This document shows, piece after piece, positions 19,498 to 32,843 of a DNA stretch of 64,000 nucleotides. Within the stretch, counting starts at the first letter, position 1. Every line of letters begins with the position of its first letter. This DNA comes from Marsupella aquatica. Lineage: Eukaryota > Marchantiophyta. The position numbers and the translations under genes were made by a program. Location: contig OZ316891.1 in the NCBI GenBank assembly GCA_973895155.1, positions 18,786,001 through 18,850,000 on the forward strand, given 5' to 3'. Below the pieces are notes generated by a model, which saw only the letters and a program-made list of their open reading frames with translations, was not told the origin of the DNA and searched no databases.

Positions 19498-21548
19498 ATG
19501 GGTTTGGAACAGGGCCGAACTCTGACTTTTTTTGCTCTGACTTTTTTATCGATCACCGGCGACGCTTTTCCTTTTCTGACCAAGGAAGGCATTCCGGATT
19601 ATGCGTCGAAAGCCGTGACGGTATGCCCAACACTCTGTGGTTCAGTTTCTAGGGATTGTGTATCCGTATCTGCTTGCTCTTGAATTTGTCATTCATGCCT
19701 TAGTTGATTGGGTGAACTTACGAGCGCTTCCCCGAATTGGTTTGAGGATTGGCAACTGAGCGCCATGATACAATAATCGAATTAAGGGATACCGTTCTAC
19801 ATGTGAACTTGATGACGAGCATCTGTTTCAAGTGTACCTGGGCCGGACTCGGTGACGGTCTTATCTTGTTATATCCCCTTGTCAAACAGGGCTGAGATTC
19901 TGGCTTTTCTTTATTGGGAATGGTGATCCGATGCGTTTCGGAGTTCCTTAAAAGCGGGACAAAATTGATTTCATCTGGTGTTTTGTTTCAGGAGGCAGCA
20001 GATGTCTTTGTACAAAGAGTTGGTTGGAATAAGGATACCCTTAAGATTTCCTCTGTGGACATGAAGGATGCGAAATTAGGTGAAACAGTTACGTATGAGT
20101 TTGACATTGAGATTGGGGGTGTAGTTCTTCCGATCTTTCTGAGAGACGAAGTCTCAGCTTGGCGCTTCCTAGAGGATGTGGTGGGCGCAAACGAGGAAGG
20201 TTCAGGGAAAGCAATCAATGTTTGGCATCCAGAGTATATGGCGGCCACTTTGGAGCCGTTCCAGTTAGCTGGACCTGTGGACTTGTGGATTCAGGATGCT
20301 GACAAGTTGCGGTTGGCAATGCCTGTAAGATCCCATTTCCCGACCATCCTCTCTAGAACAAGTCAAGAAAATGACTGGAACTGAAGCGGTCGGAAGAGGC
20401 TTGTCTTTTGTGTATACAGGAATGTTGTTGTTGCTTAATAAATCTGAAGTAAATGGAGGATTAAATGGGTAGCGGAACACAACAACAATATAACTATGCT
20501 TTTCAAGTGATTTGCTTGGGTTTGCCAGAAACACTACTATTAACTTGTCGGGTTCGATAGAACTGACCAGGATGTAGAGAACGTGTGTTTAAGGTTATTC
20601 TCCGGACTACAAGTAAAATTTGTTTAGGGTTTAATTTGTTTACCAACGTAACATCTCTGTGGGGCATCTCGACTCAATAGAGGCTTTCGACCTTCGACGC
20701 AGAACTCGTCGAGCAAAAGGCAGCTACTAATTGTGGTTTGTGAACAGAACGAGGTGGACGCAGGGGTGTTAAAGAGAGTTCTTATTGCGGAAGGGGCTGT
20801 GATTACTGTAGAAGGAGCTCGGGAGGTGAGCTTGACACGTCCCCTGAAGTTGCCCCTGCCTTTGCTCAGAAGTTCAGACAACGATGACTTGGCGTCGACT
20901 TTGTTGAATCTTGCTTCGCGTCTGCGCCTTGCTTCTAATTCTGAAGGCAAGCCCCTGTCTATGAGAATCGTTGGTCCAAGTACGTTGATGGCTGCAGCTT
21001 CAGAGAATTCGAAAACCACAAAAGCTGGATTGAAAGTAAAGAGACTTTCCCCCAGTGCTGTCGAGTTGGTTTCTCGTAGTGAAATTGCTGCATTGGAACC
21101 TCAGGACAATCCGCTGAGCTTGCCATCGTTGTGGCCTTTGGCCTCACTGAATGTGTCCAGCCCAATGTTGGTGGATCTTGAGAAGGCGTTGTTTGCATTA
21201 TTGGGCCCTAATGCTTACAAACAGGGGTCTGTCACTCTTCTGAAGGCAAAGGCGAAAGTAGCCAGTTTTGTCAAGATTTCATTTCTGTTGGAATCACAGG
21301 TGACAAACGAAACTTCAACCATGGAAGAGTGGCCAGAATGGGCACCAAAGCCATCTGTCGAAAGGATGCAGTTTGAACTCTTGGCAAAGGTTGAAGATGG
21401 CCTGTTGCGACCACTGACTGTGAATCAGGTACCATATGGAGTATACCCAACTGTGTCGGTCTCCTGGGGCAAAATGACTGGGAACCGAACTGTTAACAAT
21501 GCCCCCTTCATGGGGACAGTAGCTCCAATGTCCCTTGACATTGATTAG
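19498..21548 (+). CDS. TIN1-like: TUNICAMYCIN INDUCED 1 (TIN1)-like secretory-pathway protein
   Basis: Three exons: 19498-19620, 19992-20324, 20748-21548, each bounded by GT and AG with phase-0 junctions, giving 418 residues. The start ATG in ACCATGG is followed by a hydrophobic signal peptide (about residues 8-20). The body matches what I know of the plant-specific TIN1 family: a DVFVQRVGWNKDTLKIS opening, a central WPLASLNVSSPMLVDLEKAL segment, and the C-terminal EWPEWAPKPSVERMQFELLA motif. Length is close to the Arabidopsis protein. TIN1 transcript rises under ER stress and the protein enters the ER; a role in pollen surface has been described. The upstream TGACGTG pair supports the same regulation here. 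The family call comes from remembered motifs, so moderate confidence; the gene structure is firm. Confidence 0.7.
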
Positions 21549-22669
21549 GACGATTTTGCTTGAAGATTTTTTGGAACTCTCATCACTTATTGTGATGAAG
21601 GGAGGATGTGAGAACTTCTCGTCTCTCCACCCACCGCTCACAGTAGACGGGCATGAGTTGTTTCTCCAAGTCATTGAGAGATTCCTCTACAGCTGTGAAT
21701 TAAGGTAGAGGTGTATTTTTTTGGACCAATGTCCAATTGATCGAGCTATGCATACTATGATCACCTCTTTGGGGATCATGTCATACGAATTATGTACAAA
21801 TAATGACAAACAATGGATTTCTGTACTCTTTCTCTTGGGGCTGCCACTGATTACTTTGTGCCACAACCCAAATTTTGTAGCTGGCTGCTTCTGTATCTCC
21901 CTTTGAAGTCCACGGGAGCTCCTTGAATTAGAGCTCACCTAAACTTCACTAGGTCAGAGCTCTCCCAACATGAAGGAAATAGTGAAAAAAGTTGGTCTCG
22001 CACAATTCCACGAAGGAGAAAACGACGACACAACTTGCCATATTTTAATGCTGTTATATGGCTAATTCACGTTTCAGTATTTTGTATTAGTCAGATGTTG
22101 CTTCAATGATTTTTTTCCCAATGTGCCTCAAGGTTTATCATTTGTATTATTTTGAACTTATTTGGTACCTTCAAAGTTTTTAAGAGTTGCTATCCTAGAG
22201 CTCTCTTTCCCACTGAATTCCACTAATTTTAGATTTCGATGATTAGGATCCAATCCCTTTAGCAACTTCAAAGGAGTTTTGAGTTTCTACCACTTCTACC
22301 TCTTGAGGGATTGTACATTTCTCATGAGTGAGAGAAAGAAATGATTTCAAACAATTGGACACCTATGGAGCTGATCATAGTGAGTTTTGTGAGCTTATGG
22401 TTTTGATTGATTCAGAGTGTCATTACCCCAGGCAAGTGAGTACTTTGACTGATTTGAGTGTCATGACATTCTTTATAATGTACCTAAGGCAAGTGACTAT
22501 TGTACCTTATGTGCACAACTCTTGAATACCATAGACTTTTCCTAGTGTCTATGTATTTTTGCTGGTCATTATGTGAGATACATTTGACTTCTACTTTGTA
22601 TGATCATTGTGTGAAATATATTTGCTTTGCATGTGTTATATTTCAACCCTTCTATTTTATCCCAACCCA
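21549..22669. other. Downstream intergenic, nothing recognised
   Basis: Only short frames. The first few hundred bases are presumably 3' UTR of the TIN1-like gene. Confidence 0.3.
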
Positions 22670-24386
22670 TCTACTACTATAATAACCAATCCCGCCAGTT
22701 TTAGTCCTTTGTCCCGTTACAAAAATGAAAAAGGAGGGAACAAAGCTAAGCCATCAGATATTTTATAGAATTATTTATGGCTCTTGGATTGAGTGAGATG
22801 GGAACCTAAAATTGGCTTTAAGTTATAGTACAAGATAGATATCTAAGTTATAGTACAAGGTAGATATAATATGTCATAGAGTACTTGCATGTGTTATTGT
22901 AGTTATTTTATAGCTTGAATATAATATTTTTGGCATGGAGCATTAAAGTGTAAGTATATTATTTTATAGTCTATTAATTTAGAGTACATTTGGCATGGGG
23001 CATGAAAGTGAAAAGATTTACTTGAGATAATGGTTTTGGTAGGAAACCAGGGCTAAGGGGAAGAGAGTAGGTTGACATTATATTATTTTGGCTTTTGCTC
23101 TTAAAAAGGAGATTTAACTCTTTGGAAGTTAGTTAATTTTTAGTTATCTTGCATGGACCCCAATTTCTATTTTGCACAATGATATCTTTCACTCAACAAA
23201 AGTTTTTGTATAATAATGTATTTTAACAATTATTATTTTTATTCAACAATTATCTTTTTCACCATGTACGATCTATTTCTCAACAACATCTTAACCAAAC
23301 AACATCTATTATGCAACGCACGGGGATTGAAAGGATATCGAGAGAATGGTCATCTTTGCTAAACCCTAAAACACTAAACCTGAAACCGATAATATAACGT
23401 TGCTCCAATTTATAGTGGTCGCCATTCAAATGCATGGGCATTTTGGGTAAAAAAACAAAACAAAGAAAAAGACTCACTCCTTAGTTTCCTTGATTTTTTA
23501 TTTCATAACATCTTTCACATTATAACGATAGCTTGGGTGAAACAACACCATTTTTCTTTTAACATCTTTTACTTCACGATATTTTTGGCAAAATGACACC
23601 CTTTTCTTAATAACATCTTTTTACTTTGTGACATCTTTCACTTAACAACATCTTGGGCAACACGATATCTTATTTCTTAACAACATCTTTTGTGCAATGC
23701 ACGGGTATTTTCCGTGGAACGATGTCTTGGACGACACAACGTTTTTTCCTCAACAACATCTTCGCCAACATGACAATTTTTTCTCAACAACATCTTGGCC
23801 GACACAATGTCTTTTTCTCAACGACTTCTTGGCCGACATGACATTTTTTTGCTCAATGATCTCTTGGCCCACACGGCATCGTTTTTTCTCAACGTCTTCT
23901 TGGCCGACACGACATCTTTTTTTCTCAATGACCTCTTGGGCGACAAGGCATCTTTTTTCTCCGCGACCTCTTGGTTGACACTACATATTTTCTTTCAACG
24001 ACCTCTTGGCCAATACAACATCTTTTTTCTCAACGACATTTTGACCAACACAACTACTTTTCTCTCAATGACCTCTTGGGCGACACGACATCTTTACTCT
24101 CAACGACCTCTTGGGCGACATGACATCGTTTCTCTCAACGACCTCTTGGGCAACACGACATCTTTTCTCTCCACAACCTCTTGGGCAACACGACATCTTT
24201 TCTCTTTGTGACCTCCTAGGCAACACTACATCTTTTTTCTCCACGACCTCTTGGCTGACACTACATCATTTTTCCTCAATGACATCTTGGCCGACACGAC
24301 TTCTTTTGTGCAACGCACATCATTTTTTCTCAATGACATCTTGGCCGACACAAATTCTTTTGTGCAACGCACAGGTATTGAGCTAG
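22670..24386 (+). mobile_element. Non-autonomous Helitron
   Basis: The element starts TCTACTACTATAATAACCAA directly after an A (22669), and ends with a small hairpin (TGTGC AAC GCACA, 24361-24373) followed ten bases later by CTAG (24383-24386) and then T. This is the diagnostic A^TC...CTRR^T organisation of Helitrons. There is no Rep/helicase frame. More than half of the 1.7 kb is an array of ~35-bp units. Helitrons move by rolling-circle replication with proteins supplied in trans and make no target duplication. Confidence 0.8.
23480..24360. repeat. Minisatellite inside the Helitron, ~35-bp unit
   Basis: Units of the form CTTGGGCGACACGACATC then TTTTTTCTCAACGACCT recur about 24 times with substitutions and length changes. 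Copies of the terminal hairpin word (GTGCAACGCACGG-like) also appear internally at about 23310 and 23692, suggesting that the array grew by repeated addition of 3' ends. The frame runs of Ser-Thr-Thr-Ser-Trp in translation are a by-product. Confidence 0.85.
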
Positions 24387-24694
24387 TCTTAACATAACTC
24401 TTCTATTGTATCCCACTCAATTCTAATAAAAACTATCTTGGTGCCAAAACGAAATTAGATGAAGTACACATCATTTCAAGTTGTTCAAGGAGGAGCATGC
24501 TATATCATATGCGTGATGGCCTTGTTGTACTTTACATATTCAAATTAGATATTACCACACAAGTGCCAGAAAAGGAACAAACAATGGTGGATGCCTTGTT
24601 GTACTTGAAATATGCAATTTCCATATTACCACACAAGTGTATTCTAGAAGAGGAACAAACAGTGGTGGACTTATAGAGACTCACAAGTGTATTC

Positions 24695-24740
24695 TAGAAC
24701 AAGAGGGTCAGTGCTATTTTGAACTGACCCTCTTGTTCTA
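24695..24740. repeat. Perfect 18-bp hairpin with 10-nt loop
   Basis: TAGAACAAGAGGGTCAGT at 24695-24712 is exactly complementary to ACTGACCCTCTTGTTCTA at 24723-24740. The outer bases (ATTC/GGAAT) extend pairing after a small bulge. It may be the core of a MITE; boundaries are not resolved. Confidence 0.8.
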
Positions 24741-24749
24741 TTTTGGAAT

Positions 24750-26560
24750 AACAACGTTTAATTACATAACCACTAAAGACATTTTAATTCAATCATTTTC
24801 TTTTAATAATATTTTAATTCAATCATTTTCTTTTAATAATAACAATTATATATTTCTTCAATCATGTTGTTAACGATAAAAATATTAAATATTGTATATA
24901 GAGTATCCAATCCAGCATTTGAATAAATGAAATTTCTATACATAATATTTTGAGAACTCCTAATTTTGACATACACTATAATATATTTATGGGAAATTTT
25001 ACTAGGCATCTCAAAGCTTGGCCATACTAGGATAACATCTTCTCGAGTATGTGAACTGCCACAGTTGTGGAAACCAATTTTTGGCTATCGCAAGGAAAGC
25101 CTGAAGGGCCAACAGTTAACTAATCACCTTAACAATTTCCCCGTAATTTTAGGCACAAATCCACAAATACCAAAATCCCAAACATTACCATTGAAGAGAG
25201 TGGGCTGTGGGCTGCTACATTCAGGGTGATGGGTGACCAAGAATGAAGGAAAAGGGATAGTTATATTTCATCGGACAAATGAGACTGTAACCATTGCCTT
25301 GTTGGATGGGTCAATGCTGCCGCCCTCCATTTTTGAAAATCCTGAACTGAGTCATATGACCATTACAGGATATACCATAAATGGGCATCTATAGGGGCGT
25401 CTTGCACAGGGTCTTGCACAGGGTCTTGCATGTCAAATGTCCTGAAAATTTGGCTCTAACCACTCCTACATTGTAAGTATAAAGCGCATCACAAAGCTTC
25501 ACAGAATAGACTAAGAAAAGAGCTATTTTATTTGTTTTAATAGAAATTTAAAGGTTGGGACTTTCAATGGCCCTAAACTTTCCTGCCCTTGTCCTTGACT
25601 GTGCTCAAAATAATGCTGCTGTTAGGCCTACCTCAGGTGGGAGTTAAGGTATAAATGTTACGTTCACTCATAGAGTGCTATCAGCTAACTGAAGGGCCAA
25701 TTTTCTGAGGACCTTTTACATTCAAACAGCTTAGCTATAGCCCAGCCTTGAGATGTTTGTAACTTATTAGTAAAGTGCAATTAGAAGCAACTTCCTTGGC
25801 TTATTATCTAGAGTGACTACTCTAGACTCTAACTCCAAGTGAGGGCATAACTGAAAGTGAAGGTGTACACAAAAAGTAAGGGTTGCAGACCAAAACCAGG
25901 AATAGGGGCAATGAGGAGCAAAAAATGGCATGGAATTCTTTTTTCTTCAAAGGTTTTTTCACTCCTCATCTCCCAGTCAAAACGTTTCTCACTAGGCTCA
26001 CTTTCTACAGTAAAGCCTCTACACCATGACTTTAAAGACATAACCCAAAGTGAGGGTGCACATAGGCAACAGGGATGGGGGCAAGATGAACAAGAAATAA
26101 TAATAAAGAACTTTTCTTTGCAAGTTTTTGTTGTTGGGGTAATCAGGATAGTGCATCAATTTTGAGAGCCCCTAATTTCGACATCCGCCACAGTATAGTA
26201 CTGAAGATTTGTCGGTAGCAATGCTGTCTCGACGTGAATGTCAGTGTGGGTCCTAAAGACTGGTGATTGTATTTCCCCCCTCTTCCCTATTGCCATGTCG
26301 CTCGGGGAGAGCCGAGCAAACTGCCACATACTTGTCGCGGCTAGAACCAGACTACTGTACGTTGCTAGTGAAGCTTTAGTGTTCAGTGACGAGAAAACAG
26401 CACAGCCATAGCGTCACCGAAAGAAAGGGAGCAAGAAAAGGCGAACGCGAGAAATCCGACTCTCGAGAACGGAGAGGAGAAAAAATCGTGCGGAGAGGAG
26501 CCCAGACAAGGAAGCAAGAGGCGAGGAGAGGAGAAGGCAGGGTTGTATCGAAGGCACCGC
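24750..26560. other. Intergenic; holds an uninterrupted copy of the repeat split by Copia
   Basis: About 25020-25350 corresponds to the flanks of the Copia element (see 11700-18120). The remainder holds no gene. The last 200 bases, rich in GA, are probably promoter and leader of the downstream gene. Confidence 0.45.
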
Positions 26561-26566
26561 CCATCG

Positions 26567-29500
26567 ATGGACAACGGTGAGTCAGCTGCTCCGAGGGAGC
26601 CTGACCCGGCATGGTACATTCTGGACAGCGCACAGCAAACTCAGGGCCCATACATTGCTCCTGAGATTCGAGGTGCGTTCTCTTTCTCTCTCTGCCTGGA
26701 AACTCTATTTACTTCTGATTGCATGGCATGGTTAGGTTCTCTGGACGAAAACCTTGTTCATTCCTTCATCTGCTCTTTCGACCGTCTGCTCCTTCTACTT
26801 TACTGTGTGATTACCGCTACTCATGGATATGGAGACTGCCAAGCTTGTGGGGTGACCAAATTTAAGAATCCCGAGCAACGGAATGCATATCCAGCATATC
26901 CCTTACTCCTGACTGCCAAGTATAGCTGTACAGACTCCGAAGTCTCATTCCAAAGGCTTTCACCTGCGTTGCGAACTGTCGCTATGTCATTAGGGCATCG
27001 CCGTTTACAGTCTGGTGCAGTGACAGCAGAGGAACCGAGTCATTTCCTTCTCTTTCAACGTTATACCTTCACGAAAAGTGGGAAAATAGAACTGGAAAAA
27101 GGCAAAGCAGACGGCACTCTGTTAGGAGAATGCATAAGGGCCTGCAGGACGAACAGGTGTTACCAGCTATCTTGCGAAACTGGAAAAAACTACGGTAGCG
27201 CTATAATTTGCAGGCTGTTTGCCCTACATATAGAGATTCAAGGCTCTGCTCTTGATCTTATACCCTTCCCCAGACACTGAGACCTTTTTATACGATGTTG
27301 CTCTACTCTAAAATTCCATCTGGTTTTCTCAATTCCCCTGTTCTTTGCAGTTGGTCTTTCCCCTTGCCTACGATACCGCAGACTGAATTGGAGTTTTCTT
27401 TCCTCTCTATCCTATTCTTTTCTTGAGCAAGGCTAATCTTTCCGGTGTCCGTGTTTCTCTGTGGGAATCTATCCACGCCAATGAAATTCTCTTTTAAGTA
27501 GAATGGTGGGCCTAGTTTTGTCATATGAACATATATCTCTGAACCCTAACTCCTCTTGGTCAGGCCCAAATAACATAGATTAGTCCTCTCTTCTTCATAA
27601 ACGTATGCTAAGAAAGGCAGAGCAATCATGTCAATCTGAAATGCAGTACACTGTAAGCTCAAAGTTTAGGGCATTTTTTAATTCAGATTTCTTTGTTTGT
27701 GGTGATGTATGTGTTTCTACTCAGAGCACTATGCATCAGGTTATTTGACCCTGGAGACACTAGTGTGGAAAGAAGGGCTTGCTGAATGGTGCCCCCTTTC
27801 CTCGCTCAGTGATCTGTACACATTACCAGTGCAGCAAGACTCTCGGCTTCCCTCTGGAGTCCCCGAAGGAAACAACGTGGAAGAGACCGCTCAGGTCAGC
27901 TCAAATAGAAGTAGCAGCAGAGTAGCCGCTGCTGAAGGAGTAGGAGCTCCAGTCAAGGCCCCTGCAGATGAAGATGATGACTATAAAAGGTGGAAAGAAG
28001 AGATTCGAATAGCAGAAGAAGAAGCAGAAGCACTGAAAAGGGGAACAGTTCGGAAGGCTGATGCTGAAGAACCAGAGGGAGAGGGGTCTGATTATGGTGC
28101 TGTTTCATTGGATGAACGACCCCAGAGTCCTCCTGAAGGGGAGGGAGAATTTACAGACGATGATGGTACAGTGTACAAATGGGACAAGAAGATGAGGGCT
28201 TGGGTGCCTCAAGTACGTGTCGAAACCCACGTAGTGGTTGCAGTCTGTAGATCTGTGCAGCAAATGTTTCTCCACTCAAAATTATGTGATGTTGTGCATT
28301 GGGTCATTAGGCGAAGTTGGTGATAAAAATAAATTAAGGAAAGAGAATAAATTTGTCCGAAGTTCAAGATTACCAATGATTTGCAGGCACGGTTGTCAGC
28401 TTCCCATCCTGAAGTGGGGTAGTTCTCCCATAATAAAAATAGGAAGATTATGAATGGCGATGGATAGCTGTTAAAGGGCGTCGGTTAATGCATTTCCCCT
28501 TCTTAAAATATAAAGGAACGCACCACCTGATTTTTGATGTGAACAAGGGTTTGTTTTGGGTGGTCGCGAGTCTGTGCTAAAGTCGGCACAAGGGCTAAAG
28601 AATATGTCTCCGTAGTTGTGAACTTGTTCGGACGCTTAGATCTTTCCCCTTTGTAACATATAATGGAACGCACCACAACAAGGGTTTGTTCTGGGTGGTC
28701 GCGAGTCTGTGCTAAGGTCGGCACAAAGGGCAAAGAATATTTCTCCATAGTTATTCTTTTTTCGGGCGCTAAGATCCACATCTTCCCTTTGCTGTAGAAC
28801 CAAGCTTTACCTGGAGGATTGACGTATGGAGCTGATGACATGACATTTGTACAAGAGGAGGAAGTCCTTCCATCCCTGGGGGCAGCTATGGCTGCACAGA
28901 TGGCTGCCAGTAACGATGAAGAACTACCAGAGCTCAAATCTGAGACGGCGGATTTGAATCCTAGTATCCAACCATCGGATAAAGCCGATGACAATGTGAA
29001 GAAGGTATGCAATCAATGTACGGGTTTTTTTTTGTCCGTAGTCTGAACTTTATATTGGCCCTACTCATCACAGTAAAGTGAGGTATTGAAAATTTATGTT
29101 ATATGATTCTTGACATTCAAGCTGGTCTCGATACTTGGCTGAAAGGGTCTTTCTGACAAGTGTCTTTACCCTCTTCCTTGCGGATGCTTTTTGGAGGGAT
29201 GACGTATCACTGTCTCTTGAAGATGTTTCTTGTTTCAGTCTCTCATATTTAATGTGTTATGTATCAGCAGGAGCCGCAAAAGGAGCCTGAGTCTTGGTTT
29301 GAACTCAAGGTCAACACCCATATTTATGTGACCGGCATACCCGAAGACGCAACATTCGAGGAGGTGATTTCTTGTGCCAATGAAAGCGTGTCTTACATGC
29401 TAGTTTTCATTCATAGTTATTGAGAGTGAAACTTGGAGTTGCTTTCGGAGTATTTGTTTGGGTATTTTGTTGAGGATTAGACCTGGGCTGCTTAGGTTTA

Positions 29501-32500
29501 GGTTTAGTGATCAGAGTATGGTGCTGTGCACTTAGGACAGTTGTTAAAGTGAGACACATCTCCAGAAAGGATCAGACCAGATCTCGGTATTGCTTATCGC
29601 ACGTGGCTGAGAAGTTCAACCCTGTGTGTTCTGGAGACTGATATGGAATCTTTATTTGAAATTGCTCGTCATTGTAGTTGTAAATTTGCTAGAGGTAGGG
29701 CCTTGTGCGAAGCAGGGCATTGCATCGCAAATTCATAATTTGGAATCAGGCTAGTCTCTGCAATTGAGTTCATGGAGGAGGAGTTTTTCAAGGATAACCC
29801 ATTCAGGAGTTAATTAGGGTCAGAATGTTCGGAGAAAGTGCCTTCTCAAGAGCTGAGGTGGAACACTACAAAGAACAGGCATGTCTAGTGGTATAACAGG
29901 AGTGAGGACGTGAAAAGGATGAAGGTAACGCAATTGCTGGAAATAGCGGTAGGAGTTAATTGTTTGGGGCTAAGATGAAAAGACACTATTGTTGCAGGTC
30001 GTGGAAGTATTTTCCAAATGTGGAGTTATTAAGGAGGTAAGGCCACCACAATCGCTATGTCAACTTTTGCCTTTGTTGGCCAATAGTCGAGGGAATCCGA
30101 GCTCGGTGGGAATTTAAGTTGGAGTCATCAATTGTAAGCAAGTGTGTATATTACACGTGTGTGTTGGTAGATAGAAGACACTTATTGATAGTGGATGTCG
30201 AGGATTGCGCTTATCGTCATTAACTTGGCAAATATTTATCTTCTGCTCACAAAGTTGGTTTTTAAATTAAAAGCAACAGAACCGGAGTTAGCTACTTCAG
30301 CGGTACCACCAAAAGAGGCTTGATCCATACGACATGTCTTCATTTAGTACATCTCAAATCGTTATTCTGATATCTCTTGGCCTCATAAATATCTTCTCTG
30401 AATTTTTGGACGTCAACTCTGACAACCAAACTTCTTGTGTTGGAAATGACTTGCAGGATCCTGATACAAGAAAGCCTCGAGTGAAGTTGTATGTTGACAA
30501 AGCAACAGGCATGCAAAAAGGAGATGCATTAATCACTTTTTTGAAGGTTTCTGCTTCTTTTTTGATTTCAGGTTCATTTCTCTAATTTCTTTGCCAGGCG
30601 TAAAGGTAGAGTCCAAGTTACATTTACTCGTGTTTCTACTCTTGTAGGTTTCACTTAGGAGGTGAGTTCACTGAAGGTTTTCAAGACGTTTAGTTTCTTT
30701 CTTGCTGTTTTGTGAATTGTCATTAGTCCGTACAATATCATCTAATGTTTATAATCTGTTCATTCAATCACCCAATATAGTATGTGCCAGTCAAGTCTGC
30801 AATAGTTGAATTTGCATCGAGTGCGGTACGCCACAACCGAAGCCACACTGAGTTCCATGCATTTGTATGGATGGTTTTTTTGCCATCAGGAACCTTCTGT
30901 GGATTTGGCTATTAAAATTCTGGATGGGACTCCTCTGAGACCAGGAGGAGTAAGAAATATGAGGGTTACAGTTGCCAAGTTTGAGCAGAAAGGTGAGACC
31001 TGGTAACTACCAATTTGGCAGTTTTGCACGTCACTAGTTACGGTTATTGTGTAAATGGGGCGGGTAGGTTCATGTGCATTCAGCCTTTGAATGTACACAC
31101 GCACATGCCGTATGCAAGAGAGATGATGAGTCCTGTATACTATTAACGGAAATGAAGGAGAGCGCGCGAAGGGGTCTCTCTCTCATCGCCAGAGGGAAGT
31201 CGGCACATGTTCACAGTTTTCTGAGCATAACGTAGTGAATTTTAATCTTGATTTTCAGGCGATGTCTTTGTGAAGAAGACCGTAAATCCAAAGAAGAAGA
31301 AGAAGATCAAGCATCTTGAGCAAAGGGCCCTTGGCTGGGGTATGTATTTTGTGATTGGAAAGTTGTCTGTGCTTGTGGATGACGTGATTATGACACTTTG
31401 GATCAAGCACAATTGTCTTACAGACTTGCGAGAGGACGTTAGTCGCTATCGTAAGTTGCTGTAACGAGTTATGGCGCTTGACAAAGCAGTCAGTAGGCAG
31501 TTTCTAGCCTATTTTTCTCAGCCAAGTCAAATTTATTGTTACTGCAGGTGGTTTTGATGATGCAAAAAAGAAAGAACCCATAACTGTTATCTTGAAACAC
31601 ATGTTCACACGGGAGGAATTGCAGGTAGGTATCGGAAACTCGTTATTTTATATTATTGACTGTGTTTCCTTATCTTGCTATAAGTTATCTTTGCTTGACC
31701 TCATGGTCTAGCTGCGTGTGATAGAAGGTATATGTTATTTAGCTTTTGTTTTTGATGACGTACTCTGTCGGCAGTATATATTTGCATGCTTTCAGTTGTT
31801 TATGATATTTGTGCCTTGGTTACCTCAATGGTTGTATGTTCCAAGCCAGGTTCTTATTGTGTCAGTACTTCATCTGAATTACTTCCCCTATCGAGCCTTT
31901 CTTCTGTCTCCTTGAGTTATCTTTAATATTTTAATTGTTGGGTACTTTGCAGTCCGATGCTAGCCTTCTGCCAGAACTGGAAGTAGATATAGCAGAGGAG
32001 TGCACCAAAGTTGGCCCAATTGAGAGGCTTAGGGTAATATATGCAAACTTTACTCCATTGTTCCTTCACTGAGCTATACTGGTGTCTGAAGCATAATGTC
32101 GCTCAATACATAGGCATCACAAGGCAACGGGCATGATTGATGAAGGGAAGTCGACAGAATTCTAATGTGGTTCCTGACTTTTTTCAGTGAATTGAGATCT
32201 GACTGGTTGACTAGAAAAGAACAAAGGACATCACAACTAATTTTCATAGCTTTTGGTAGAGCCAGACGGACTATTTTTCTCAAGGATTTTCAGGCAGTGG
32301 AAGAAGTGCTCGAGTTGATAGCAGCGATGACGCATGTGCATTCTATATTGTTATGTCTAGGTTATTATTCGAGAACGAAACAAGATCATATCTAATTGTC
32401 TGAGCTGTTCATAAGAAAGATTTGCAAAGAATATACCAATTGGTTTATTGGCCTCTGCAGGTCTATGAAAATCACCCTGAGGGTGTGGTTATGGTGAAAT

Positions 32501-32843
32501 TCAAGGACAGGCCTGATGGTCAAAAGTGCATACAGATCATGAATGGGCGATGGTAATGTGACTTCCCTTCGAAGATTCTACTTGTGCCCCTCACTTGCAT
32601 GCTTGTTTTGGACCGGAACACTCTGCTTTCGTGATCCTGTCCACATTGAATTTTTATGCTAATATCAGATCCACTCAAACCAGAGTTTGTAATCAGTAGT
32701 TGGCATGTTTACCTGCCAGGTTTGGTGGAAGACAAATTGAAGCTTTTGAGGATAATGGGCTCGTCAACTATGCTGCTGTAAGAGATTTAGCAGAAGAAGA
32801 AGCCCGGTTAGAAAACTTTGGTGCTGAACTGGAAGCTCCTTAG
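26567..32843 (+). CDS. ELF9-like: ELF9/HTATSF1 (Cus2)-like splicing factor with RRM and UHM
   Basis: Twelve exons: 26567-26672, 27725-28212, 28798-29004, 29271-29363, 29998-30036, 30457-30546, 30890-30992, 31259-31339, 31548-31624, 31953-32033, 32461-32552, 32720-32843; 526 residues with consistent phases. An N-terminal GYF-like segment (W16[20 protein letters not shown], then [17 protein letters not shown]) is followed by an acidic linker, the [11 protein letters not shown] motif, a first RRM ([23 protein letters not shown]), and a second RRM of the U2AF-homology type with the characteristic [13 protein letters not shown] (R-x-F) loop. In yeast and humans Cus2/Tat-SF1 contacts SF3B1 and U2 snRNP through this UHM; the Arabidopsis homologue ELF9 affects SOC1 transcript and flowering. 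Nuclear function is inferred. Intron 2 contains a tandem duplication. Confidence 0.9.
28497..28775. repeat. ~140-bp tandem duplication inside intron 2 of the ELF9-like gene
   Basis: A segment with GGAACGCACCAC, AACAAGGGTTTGTT, GGGTGGTCGCGAGTCTGTGC, GTCGGCACAA and AAAGAATAT occurs near 28500-28640 and again near 28645-28775 in the same order. It lies upstream of the exon 3 acceptor at 28797. Confidence 0.8.

Noticed and set aside
23653-24386. Overlapping frames with repeated TTSWPT/LFLNDLL peptides
   Set aside because: By-products of the Helitron minisatellite, with no start context or family.
26543-27280. 245-codon frame overlapping the first exon of the ELF9-like gene
   Set aside because: Runs through the donor at 26673 into intron 1 and is in a different frame from the GYF-like exon; no domain.
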